64,000 nt of DNA from assembly GCF_013373865.1 (NCBI RefSeq), contig NC_050467.1, forward strand, positions 40,985,692 to 41,049,691, read 5' to 3'. This DNA comes from Monomorium pharaonis (taxonomy: Eukaryota > Arthropoda > Insecta > Hymenoptera > Formicidae). The position numbers were made by a program, and so were the translations under genes. The notes below the pieces were generated by a model, which saw only the letters and a list, made by a program, of their open reading frames with translations, was not told the origin of the DNA and did not search any database. The first letter of the stretch is position 1, and each line of letters opens with the position of its first letter. Below are positions 39,501 to 49,543 of this stretch, in pieces.

Positions 39501-41494
39501 TTATTTATAAAAAGGGAAAATGAGGTATTTCATTAACGTATCAGAATTGGATATACGCGAGAGAATGTCAATTGGACGCGTTCAAGGTTGGGTACAAGGT
39601 TTCCAGACGCGGTAAGCGATGTAACGCGAATATTCAGCGGCGCCAGCTTGGCGCAGACTCGCTCGCCTCGTTTTACTTACTTGCATGCGCGCGTTCTCCA
39701 GGTGTATTAGCGCGGGAAGATGCAGCGCAGATCACGCGCGAGAGTCGCGAGGGGAAGGGAAATGCGCGCGGCGTTTAAAGTGCTTTTTATTACGCCGGTT
39801 ACGAATCAGTGGCCACGTAATTGGCTCCGAGCGAAAACCAGAGGCGCGTATCTTGTTGATGTTGCACGTTTTACTTTGCGGGAGAGCCAAAGGTCAATTT
39901 TCTTTCCGCTTGTCGTTAGAACGGATGCACCGCAATAATAACCGGAGAATCGCCACGAATTTCCGAGCGGAATAACTTCAAGCGTTTCTAGTAATGGGCG
40001 CGGAAAACAATTCCGTCCCCGCGGTTTTACGACTCGCGAGCGACAAAGCGAGACTCTCCGTCTTATCTCCGAGAGATAATTATAGCCGCAGAGAGCATTT
40101 CTCGTGACGCAATTGCGCTCATTCTTATTCAGATTATTACGGTCTTCTCCACTTCCAGGCAGAAACAAACGTCGGGTAATTCGAAATTAATATTTATTTA
40201 GAGACTCTCTCTCTCGCTCGCGAATATCTCGAAACCTTTTTTTTTTTAAACAATGGAAAGCGGAGGGCCAGTCGTGACCTGTTATTCATTCGGATTTGCG
40301 GATGTGCTTTCGGCTCTGGCGTAATGTATCGTTGGCTATTCCAACGGCGGACGTATCTCGATACCGAGCTGTCAAATGCGCGGCAACATACATCGGCTCG
40401 TGCAAATGCGGCCGGAGGCACCGTTGGTCAAGATTAGAGAGTATACGAGTGCGGGACAGACTGGGAAGATAGGCAAAATCCTGGTATCCTCTATCGTGTC
40501 CCACCTGCATCCCGAACACGAATCGTTGATATCGCGGCTCTGGTTTCCGAAACTGTCGGACGGCGGAGTGATCGCGCTGACTAGGATTCACGAGAGACAC
40601 TGACTAATCTGGCTTAGTATTCCTCTGGGAAAGAAAAAAAAAATTATATTTCTCCGCCTCGAGAAAGAACTTTTGTCTTCTACCGCTTTTGCTAAGATGA
40701 ATAAATTCGTAATTATCGTGTAAATGAAGTTTGCATCTCGTACATTGCCAGCAAAGAAATGTATATTTATTTGATAATTGTTCGATATAAATGTTAATAA
40801 TTTTTTGCCGGATTTATTTTGCGCATTTTTAAAAGGATAATATCTCCGATTGTGTCGCGGGCACATACGCAGCATGTAGAAGCAGGGAATATTTTATATC
40901 GTCAGTATACGAAGAATAATTTAACCTGAATCTTCTGCAAGAAATGAACTCGATTGCCGTATTCGATCGAGCGCTACGATGTCAATGGAATTTTAATTTG
41001 CGTTTCGATACGTGAATATTCTACATCACTCTTCCAGGACAATCGCATTTCAACGGAGCGACGTAACGAATACATAATTGCATTTGATTGTCCCTTTTAC
41101 GTTGAACGGAATTTCGCGAAATGGACAATTGAGTGAAGTTAAGAGTCTCATCAATAAATAATTGATTCGGATAGTACGGTATTCGCAACGTCTCACACCC
41201 CAGTGATTTATCTGCTATTTCGCGTACGTCGATCAATAATGCACAACCGGAAGGGAGTTTGGACTCCATCCGTTCTCTCCTTTCGCTCTCTTCGTCCTAA
41301 CTTCCTCCCTTAAACCCTAGTCTAGTCTTTACGCTCGATCGGGTGGAAATCGGTAGCTGTCGTGAATGATAATCTTGAATCTTGTCGTTTGCCTGTATTT
41401 ACGTGCTAGACGACTACTACTACGGGCCTCTCCTAATCTTCGCCCCCAACTCATCGCTCAAACAGTCTAACTTTGACGCTGTTTACTGTTTCAG
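36547..41494. other. kug: Noncoding DNA directly upstream of the fat-like leader exon
   Basis: This is probably intronic, because it ends in the acceptor of the fat-like leader exon (branch-point match TCTAAC about 25 nt before the AG). The first 300 bp and 39.05-39.55 kb are AT-rich; 37.5-38.7 and 39.57-40.1 kb are GC-rich. Overlapping open frames on both strands at 37746-38304 have no domain that I recognise. A 76-codon ATG frame at 40376-40603 is noted as a finding. Confidence 0.5.
38641..38674. repeat. Exact 17-bp tandem duplication
   Basis: Two head-to-tail copies of ACGTCTATTTTCTATCC with no mismatch. Confidence 0.92.
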
Positions 41495-41631
41495 GTGACC
41501 GCCGCCGATACGCGAAACGGGGCCGGAAATCTGGGTGGTATATCGCAGTGGCCTTGTTCTGCCCGGCGAAAGACAAACCGGGCGGAAACGTACGTCGACA
41601 AGGACCGACGATGAGCTAGCGACACACCATC
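41495..41631 (+). other. kug: 5' leader part of fat-like exon A
   Basis: This is untranslated leader immediately before the fat-like start codon. The exon begins after a good acceptor: a TCTAAC-type branch-point match near 41466-41471, a pyrimidine-rich stretch and CAG ending at 41494. A spliced acceptor upstream of the start codon means that at least one more upstream noncoding exon and the promoter lie elsewhere, probably within or before the 41 kb to the left. The leader holds one ATG (41611), which opens a two-codon upstream ORF. The exact exon start is a prediction from the splice-site pattern, since no transcript evidence is available. Confidence 0.6.
41611..41619 (+). promoter_or_regulatory. 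Two-codon upstream ORF (ATG AGC TAG)
   Basis: The only ATG in the predicted leader exon opens a Met-Ser-stop frame whose stop lies 12 nt before the fat-like start codon. It has A at -3, so scanning ribosomes could use it. It is in frame with the main ORF but is closed by TAG, so it cannot extend the protein. By general knowledge of scanning, such a minimal ORF so close to the main start tends to lower main-ORF translation. Whether it does so here is inference. Confidence 0.5.
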
Positions 41632-42473
41632 ATGCCTAGGATGAAGCAGCGCGCGCTGCATACCTGGCCATGGTTGTGGCTGTGGTTGTTTGCGGCCACG
41701 GCCGGCTCACCGTCTTCCGAAAGCCTCTCCGTGCCGACGACTCTTCTGCCACCACGTGGTGGCGGCGAGGATGGTGGCGCGGAAGGCGACGGCGGCGACG
41801 GCAATGCCGGTGGTGGTGGTGGTTCGATGAAGCCGTCGATCTCTTCGATCGACACCGCGACGACCCTGCCGATCACGTTTGAGGATGACGGGAGACTTTC
41901 CTCGGAGTTCCGGTTCACGCAGTCCCTGTACAACGTTTCCATTCCCGAGAATTCCATCGGCAAGACGTACGTCGTGCCCGAGGAGAGGATGGGCATAAAG
42001 CTCGCGTCCGCCGACAGTGACGTTGACGTCAAGTTTCGTATAGTGAGCGGCGATCGTGAGAAGTTCTTTAAAGCGGAGGAGCGCACGGTTGGCGATTTCT
42101 GCTTTCTCCTGATTCGGACTCGTACCGGCAACGTCGATGTGTTGAACCGCGAGCGCAAGGACCGATATGTGCTCGAGGTGCGCGCCACCACTAGCAAACG
42201 CGACGGTAGGAACAAAGTGGTCACGCTCGATGCGGACACGACGGTGGTGGTGACGATCCTCGACACGAACGATCTCAATCCGCTGTTCTACCCGATGGAG
42301 TACGAGACCACCGTGACGGAGGATACGCCTTTGCATCGCAGCATACTCAGGGTAATCGCCGAGGACGCCGATCTCGGCAGAAACGGTGAGATTTACTATA
42401 GCTTCGCCGAGGAGACCGATCAATTCGCCGTTCATCCGGTCAGCGGCGTAATAACGCTCACAAGACCGCTCAG
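41632..42473 (+). CDS. kug: Fat-like protocadherin, coding exon A (residues 1-280 plus two bases)
   Basis: This exon encodes the N-terminus of a giant type I membrane cadherin of the Fat-like / FAT1-3 class, an adhesion and planar-polarity protein at the cell surface. Residues 1-25 form a signal peptide, with basic residues R3, K5 and R7 followed by a WLWLWLF hydrophobic core. Residues 27-80 are Pro/Gly/Asp-rich and of low complexity. Cadherin repeat 1 spans about 93-219 and has the class-specific features YNVSIPENSIGKTYV, GDFCFL and a closing DTNDL at 211-215. Repeat 2 starts at about 222. The order and wording of these motifs match vertebrate FAT1 and Drosophila Fat-like rather than Fat/FAT4. 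The start at 41632 is supported by the signal peptide, an A at -3 and an in-frame stop (41617) just upstream. The exon ends at a CAG/GTAAAC donor, and two bases of an Arg codon carry over to exon B. Confidence 0.9.
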
Positions 42474-43151
42474 GTAAACGCGACGACATGTTTTTCTCTC
42501 TCTATATCTTGAACATTTATAAATAACGCGTCTGAGATAGAATTCAAACGTATAGATCAGAAGAAGTTACACATTCGCGATCCGTTTTAATGATTCGAAA
42601 CAAAAACTTCGAGACTTAAAAGCTTCGAGACTTAAAAATATAGATGAATATTGACATTTTTTATTGTGCAACTTTCATTTTGATGTCTAAAAATACAAAA
42701 ACAATCTCAGTGCGTAAAGTAATTTCGTTAATTTTATTACAACTTTACTATTATAAATTTAACTCAAATTATATAGTAAAGTTTTTCAAAATACAATGTT
42801 TATTTTATGATTTTGTGGGTAAATTTTGAAAAACATTCTTTCTCTGTGTATCTTTATTAAACAGTTTACACGTGTATATTAACTTTAAGAAACTTTAAGA
42901 TTATATTTTCCAACATTTTCTCTTCTCTGTTTTTGCACGTCAAATATTTATTTTGTATAGCGTTGTAGCAATGTGTACGTGTGCATTTTCATTTCATGTG
43001 CATACCGTTATTCTGGGAGAGAACTCATTAGAATATTAAATAAACTTTTTGCCCCCCCCCCCCTTCTTCCTCTCTTCTGTCTTTCTGAACCATCCACAGA
43101 ATTACCGCGTGTGCCGCAACGTTAGCAAACAGCTTTGCTTTCTCTTGTTAG
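42474..43151 (+). other. kug: Fat-like intron between exons A and B (678 nt)
   Basis: The intron runs from GTAAAC to TTGTTAG and interrupts a codon after its second base. It is AT-rich, in contrast to the GC-rich exons on both sides. It contains a 16-bp direct duplication (42607-42637), a 10-bp direct duplication (42881-42900) and a run of 12 C at 43052-43063 shortly before the acceptor. Both splice sites are confirmed by the continuous cadherin repeat 2 across the junction. Confidence 0.85.
42607..42637. repeat. 16-bp tandem duplication in the fat-like intron
   Basis: CTTCGAGACTTAAAAG is followed directly by CTTCGAGACTTAAAA, so the copies are identical over 15 bases. It lies 134 bp inside the intron from the exon A donor. 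Confidence 0.9.
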
Positions 43152-45865
43152 GTACGCGGAACGTGCTATACACGAGCTGGTGGTCTTAGCGAGGGATCGC
43201 GGCGCTCTGTTCCGCAGCGCGGGTACCAACCGCGCGAGCACCGCGAGGGTCACGATCAGGGTACGGCAGGTGAATCTGTACGCGCCGGAGATCTACGTGC
43301 ACCAGCTGCCCGACATCGTCGAGAACTCGAACGCCGACATCTACGCGATCGTGCGGGTGATCGACCGTGACGAGGGTGCGCACGGCCAAATCGCGAGCCT
43401 TGACATCGTGGGCGGCGATCCGGCCGGGCACTTCAGAGTCCGCCCGGCTGGCGGTTCGCGCTCCGGCGAGTACAACATCGAGGTGCTGCACCTGCTCGAT
43501 CGCGAGGCCGCGCTGCAGGGTTACAATCTCACCCTGCGCGCGATGGACCGTGGGGTGCCGCAGCGGTACAGCTACAAATTCGTGCCGGTGCATCTGGCCG
43601 ACGTGAACGACAACGCTCCGGTGTTCAGTCGCGAGATTTACGAGGTCAAGGTGCCGGAAACGGCGCCGATCAACACCCCGGTCATACGGCTCAAGGTTAC
43701 GGACGCGGACGAAGGGAGGAACGCGTTGGTCTATCTCGAGATAGTCGGCGGCAACGAGGGCGGTGAGTTTCACGTGAACGCCGAGACCGGTATGTTGTAC
43801 ACCGCTGTCAATCTTGACGCCGAGAAGAAGGCATTTTACACGCTGACGGTCTCGGCGATCGATCAGGGTAACGCCGGCACGCGAAAGCAATCCTCGGCGA
43901 AAGTGAAGATCAACGTGGTCGACACCAACGACAACGATCCTACCTTCGATCAGTCGGAGATGGAGGTGGTGGTGGACGAGAACGAGCCGGCCGGCACGTC
44001 CGTCGTGCGTGTTACCGCGAAGGATCGCGATTCCGGCGAGAACGCCTACATATCCTACAGTATCGACAACCTGCGGAAGGTGCCGTTCGAGATCGATCAC
44101 TTCTCCGGTATCGTCAGGACCAAGCAGGTGCTCGACTACGAGACCATGAAGCGGGAGTATCTGCTGCACGTCCGGGCCAGCGATTGGGGCCTGCCCTATC
44201 GGCGCCAGGCGGAGATGCAATTGCGAGTCAAGTTGCAAGACGTGAACGACAACCGGCCGCAGTTCGAGCGAATCGATTGCACCGGTCACGTGCCGCGATA
44301 CGTGTCGATCGGCTCCGAGATCATCACCGTGTCCGCGATCGACTTCGACGCCGGGAATATCGTCAGTTACCGCATAGTGTCCGGCAATTCCGACGGCTGC
44401 TTCGCTCTCGACTCGGCCAGCGGCGTCCTCTCGGTCGCCTGCGATCTGTCGGACGTCAAGGCGACCGAGAGAATCGTCAACGTTACCGCCACCGACGGCA
44501 CGCACTTCGCGGACGTCAATCCCGTTCACGTCCATCTTGTGAACGCCAAACGGAATCTGGGCTCGCAGGCGAGGATCCTGACGGACGAGACCGGCGCCTT
44601 TGAGTGTCACGACACCGGAGTGGCGCGTAGACTGACGGACGCGATCGCCTCCGCGGAGAAGAACAACATGCCGTCGCGGGACGACGAGTACACCCTGATC
44701 CCGAGTCGTTACGGCGAGAACGTGCACGCCCCCGAGTTTATCGACTTTCCCAACGAGATACGGGTCAACGAGTCGCTCAAGCTTGGGACGGTCCTCGTGC
44801 GGATACGCGCTCGCGATCGCGACCTCGATTACAACGGCAAGCTCGTCTACGTCATATCCAGCGGTGACCGCGACTCCGTCTTCGGCATCGATCCGGAAAC
44901 CGGCGACCTGAACACGATCGGTTATTTGGACCGCGAGCGGGAGAGCGAGTATTATCTGAACATAAGCGTGTTCGATCTGGGCAAGCCGCAGAAGTCCGCC
45001 TCGAAGATGTTGCCGGTCGTCGTTTTGGATGTCAACGACAACGCGCCCAAGTTCGAAAAGTCACTGGCGAGCTTCAGGATCTCGGAGACCGCGCTGAACG
45101 GCACCAACGTGTGGCGCGCGAACGCCACCGACGCCGACCTCGGCGACAACGCGCGCGTCACTTACTCCCTCGTGACGGAGACCAACGACTTCCGCGTGGA
45201 CCCCGTGACGGGCGTCCTGAGCGTCTTCGGTAAGCTCGACAGGGAGCGGCAAGAGATATACGAGCTGAGAATCCGCGCGCGTGACAACGGCGGCAAGGAC
45301 AACGACGCTCCGTCCTTGTACTCGGACGCGCTCGTCAGGGTGACCGTCGACGACGTGAACGACAACGCGCCCACCTTCGCGCTGTCGAGCTACAACGTCA
45401 AGATCCGCGAGGACGTGCCGGTGTGGACCGTCGTCGCCGTCGTGGACGCCACCGATCCCGACGAGGGCGCGGGCGGCGACGTCGAGTACTTCCTGTCGGA
45501 CGCGATGGAGAGCGAGGGCTTCTTCATGGTCGACAAGGTGTCGGGTACAGTGAGAACGACTCAGAGCTTGGACTTTGAGGAGCGGCAGGTGCACACGCTG
45601 ACGATAGTCGCGCGCGATCGCGGCGAGCCGTCCCTGTCTTCCGAGACGATGCTCGTGATCGAGGTGATTGACGTGAACGAGAACCTCCATTCGCCGGTCT
45701 TCGACGACTTCGTCGTGTCCGCGAGTGTCTTCGAGAACCAGCCCGTCGGCACCCTCGTCACTACGGTACGGGCGAAGGACGCGGACCCCCCCGGCGGAGA
45801 TTCCAGGATCGGATACAGTATTCGTGGAGGCGACGGCGTCGGCATTTTCTCCATCGACAACGAAG
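43152..45865 (+). CDS. kug: Fat-like protocadherin, coding exon B (residues 281-1185)
   Basis: This exon continues the fat-like reading frame. The acceptor TTGTTAG ends at 43151, and its first base completes the split Arg codon, giving TRPLR-YAERAIHEL without a break. Approximate cadherin repeats are: end of EC2 to 328, EC3 329-439, EC4 443-547, EC5 550-653, EC6 657-745 (degenerate), a linker 746-807, EC7 808-916, EC8 920-1024, EC9 1027-1131, and the first half of EC10 from 1135. Calcium-linker motifs are visible as DVNDNAP (431, 907, 1015), DTNDNDP (538), DVNDNRP (644) and DVNENLHSP (1122). LDRE motifs occur in EC3, EC7 and EC8. Several N-glycosylation sequons are present, for example NLT at 406 and NGT at 930. 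The segment around DHFSGIVRTK and ASDWGLPYRR in EC5 is close to vertebrate FAT1. The exon ends at a strong GAAG/GTGAGT donor in phase 1 (Gly codon). The rest of the protein is outside the window. Third codon positions are strongly G/C. Confidence 0.93.
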
Positions 45866-47181
45866 GTGAGTGATTAAAGTGCAGTCTGTCGTTCTTCGAA
45901 TTCTTTAGACGTAAAACTAGATCCGATATTAAAATTTTCGCCTGTCGATACTTAATCAGTCTTGCGGCCCTTAATTCTTACATATTAAGTTTACTCTCTA
46001 AATTGAAATCGGTATATTATTCGCCGAAAGACAGCGAATAGCTTGATTTGTGTGCTGTACTTGTAACTAATATTAATCAATGATATATTATATCATTATA
46101 CGCTGCTTTTCAGTCATAGTACCGGATACTTGTCAGTGAGAGTATTTACTTTTAATCGGAATCATTAAGAAACAGTGATCGATCACTGATGATTACAATT
46201 ATATGTATACAGCACTACGAATCAGTAAGATTTAATTGATTCAGAGTGATTAGAGAGCGAGCCGAAAATCCATTGGATAAATGAGAAACGTGGAAACTGA
46301 AGTATTGTATTTTCTATTAAATTATTTGACACGAATGTAAATCCTCACATGTGCGCTTTGACTTGACCTCGGATTTAAATTACAACATATGTTAAATGTT
46401 ACTTCTCTCGATTGCTGCTCGGCGTCTCCTATTTATCTACTGGGAACGTCGTGATTTATGAATATGTATATACGCGGGGTCTTTTTTCTTTTGCTGGCTC
46501 TTTAAAAGTACCTATTAACGTGAAGACATTTATGAACCCCGGCTGGTGTACGCGCGGCCGTTTTGACGAGTAAATTGAAATCGCTGCTACGAGGTCAAAT
46601 GTGTTTAACTCGTCGCGCGAGGCTCCATTCGTTGGTTACTGAACGGGATATTGGGAAATCTCGGTGAGGCCCAGATACTCGTTTTCGTTCCTTCGCTTAC
46701 CTTCCTCAAAGGAAGCGCACATCTTACGATATTTGATTGGAAATTCTTGGATTCAATATGAGCGCGGCGATTTACGTGAAGCGTAGACGTAGAAGTTATT
46801 GGCGAGGAGTGCCCACAGCCAATATCGATTAAAGTTCAACAGTGTGTTCTGAAAAATCGTAGTCTCTCTATCTTCATTTCAGTTCCATCATTTCAATTCT
46901 TTTCCCCTCTTGAACGTGAAGGATTTTTCTGATCGCGTAGTTCAATACGGATTTTCTCGTCGGTTCGTTAGATCACGGTATATATTTAAACGTCTACTTG
47001 TTTTTTCAAATTATTTGCTTTAAGGCGACGGAAAAATTAACGGGGTCGACGTGTCTGCCGTTTCCTCCCCTTTCTACTATTATCACTACATGTGTAATTG
47101 CTTAAAACTTGTAAGACCAAAACAGCCTTGCCATAAGTACGTGACGTTTTCTCTCGAAAAGAACTCGCGCGGAAACGTTCG

Positions 47182-47213
47182 CTTATTGTATAATGTACTT
47201 ATTGTATAATGTG
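47182..47213. repeat. 16-bp tandem duplication (15/16 identical)
   Basis: CTTATTGTATAATGTA is followed by the same 16-mer ending in G. Confidence 0.9.
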
Positions 47214-49084
47214 TACGGGAATGCCTGCCTCTTTCTTTTTTCCTTTTCATTTCTTTTCCGGGTACTTCTGTTGGCCCTTCGGGCACAAAAGGGCGCGCAA
47301 CGTGCCCTTTCTGCATCGGACACGGGCAGCGCCGGACGCGCCGTGGCACCGTTCCAAAGCGAACTTGCAGCGTCGCGGCCCATTAAATTTCGATGCAGCG
47401 AGCCTAATTGAATTACGGTGCCGCAGGACCCCCTCCTTTTTTCGAGTGCGCGAGGCGCATTAAATTTCTCCGGCAGTCTCCTTTCACCGCGGAAACGTCT
47501 CTCGAGAAATCGCACGTCATTCCGTTTAATGGCTAATTCCTGTGTACCGGTGCCACGTCGGTCACGGCGCGCGGTCATAATGCACCGATGATCGTTTCTT
47601 GATGAATGCACCGGGCGGGACGAATGTCTCGGGACGAAATAGGTTTCTTGCTAATTCACGAGACACGCGAAAACGACACTTTGACGCTCGCGTTAGGCAG
47701 CGGCATTGAAATCTGTCTTCGCCGTTGACGCAGCTGAGAAAGATTTTTAAGCGCGATTACTCTTGAAGTTTATTTAATGGACAAGAACACGATTTTATTC
47801 ACGGTAGTTTTTCACGTGTTTCTCTCGCGCTGGTAATTCGATACAATTATTCTTAAGCCAATTGTAAATTACTCCATTCGCACGACGAAACGTATCACGA
47901 TGCGAGGTTAAAAAAAAAAAATACATGGCGCTCGCCGCAGCGCCGTTGCTCTCTCTTCAGTCACGTTCGACGTTGTTTTCAACGTTCGCTGAAATAGAAT
48001 ACGATTGTGTGCACTGTACGTCGAAGTAAATGGTTTTTGCATATGCGTGTGCATCCGCGTATGCGTTTCATAAACTTGACGTACGGATAGATACATTGTT
48101 GTTTCTCCTGTGCCAGCCGTCAATAATTAATCTTTACAAAATGTAAAGCCCTTCGCGAGAGAAAGCCATCATTCGTTTTATTCAAGCTTCACATACGTTC
48201 GAACTTTTTTGGCGAAATAAAGTTTTAAATCAAATATCTCCTGTTAAATTAAAAAAAAAAAATTTTAATCCAAAGGGCAGACAAAAGTCTTTGTCGTTTC
48301 TACTTTTAATCAAGATTCTGCTTTGCGCGTCTATATTTTTGACGCGAAATCTGCTATTAGCAGATGATACGATGAAACACCTCGTGCACGCAGCATGCGC
48401 TCCTGTTGTACACTTTTGCCTTCAAGTTATACATATATGTGTATCGCGCTCGGTAGTATATTGATCTCCCGTCGAGCAAAAATAATACATTGTCAGTAGT
48501 ATGCATATTCAACCGGCGTAAATATTCATAAGTCGCCGGTGTATTGCCGCGGTGTCAGGAGCACGAACGGTAACGGTCGGCGGTGCCGATGGGAGTTGTG
48601 GTGCGATGATAATGGCAGTGACGGTGTTGGTGGCGATGCCAGTAATGGTGGCGATAGCTGCGACGGCGCCCGTTTAAGTCGCGAATAATTTCCCGGCGGA
48701 TACTTAGAATCTATGGCGGGCACGTGATATCGTTCACGCTTAAGTCACTGTATTCCTCGTGCATATGCGCGGGTGAGCCGTCACCTCCCGGGATGATAAG
48801 CACGACGCTGTGAATAGTGGAGTTTTCGCTTTTGTTTCGAAAGGAAAAAAATATCGGATGAAAAATAACAAAATATATTCAAAGCAGGAATTATAATTTT
48901 TGAATACCGTCGTTATCAAAACAATTATAGATTTTAAATTATATACGAGACGATTGTTAGTTTGAAACAATTTCTGTTTGTGTAAAATATGTCGACTCGA
49001 GTAAATTTTATATTAGCTATAGAATTGTCTATTCATTTATATGCAGGGTCTTTAACTTTTCGGTTTATTTTATGAAAATATCTG

Positions 49085-49085
49085 A

Positions 49086-49118
<33 letters not shown>

Positions 49119-49119
49119 C
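49085..49119. repeat. (CT)n microsatellite
   Basis: A CT run of about 17 units with one TT interruption, in the large fat-like intron. Confidence 0.9.
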
Positions 49120-49521
49120 GTCGAAACAATGTATTTCCGTCAACATAATTTTCGTCGAAACGACGCGCAGCTTGACGCGCTGTGACTAAACACGATTAAG
49201 CTCCCGATCGTTGTAGAAAAGTGCCACACCTAGTTTGCGGAACACCCGACGAGCCGGGCGACGCGTTTTCCGGTAAGCGAACTAACGCGTCATTCCGGCC
49301 GGCGACTGTCCGCTCTCTGCCGCTGGCCGCGGGCGTTCGCAACGGCGGGCGTTAGTCCATTAATAAAGCTTTATACATCAACGAGCGTGGCCCGAAAGCT
49401 CGCCCGAGTTTGATCGTGCGCGAAACGAAGGAAAGTTCGCGACGCGACGGATCCGCGCGGCTTAAAGCGGATGGATTGGAATCCGCGGAAATGGCTCATC
49501 TTTCCCACTCGTACTTTCTCC

Positions 49522-49543
49522 CTCTTTCTCTCTCTCTCTCTCT
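49522..49543. repeat. (CT)n microsatellite
   Basis: A short CT run with a TTT interruption near its start, in the large fat-like intron. Confidence 0.85.

Noticed and set aside
41707..42489. A 260-codon open frame on the minus strand opposite fat-like exon A
   Set aside because: It is a shadow frame with no recognisable features. The signal peptide and EC1 are on the + strand, and splice sites fit only that strand.
44184..44603. A second + strand frame (139 codons) inside exon B
   Set aside because: It is a frame-shifted reading of EC5-EC6, Arg-rich, and caused by GC-rich third positions.
43186..44727. A 513-codon open frame on the minus strand opposite the cadherin exon
   Set aside because: It is a shadow of the GC-rich cadherin codons. 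Its translation is His/Val/Arg/Asp-rich with no domain, and the + strand frame has unmistakable cadherin repeats.
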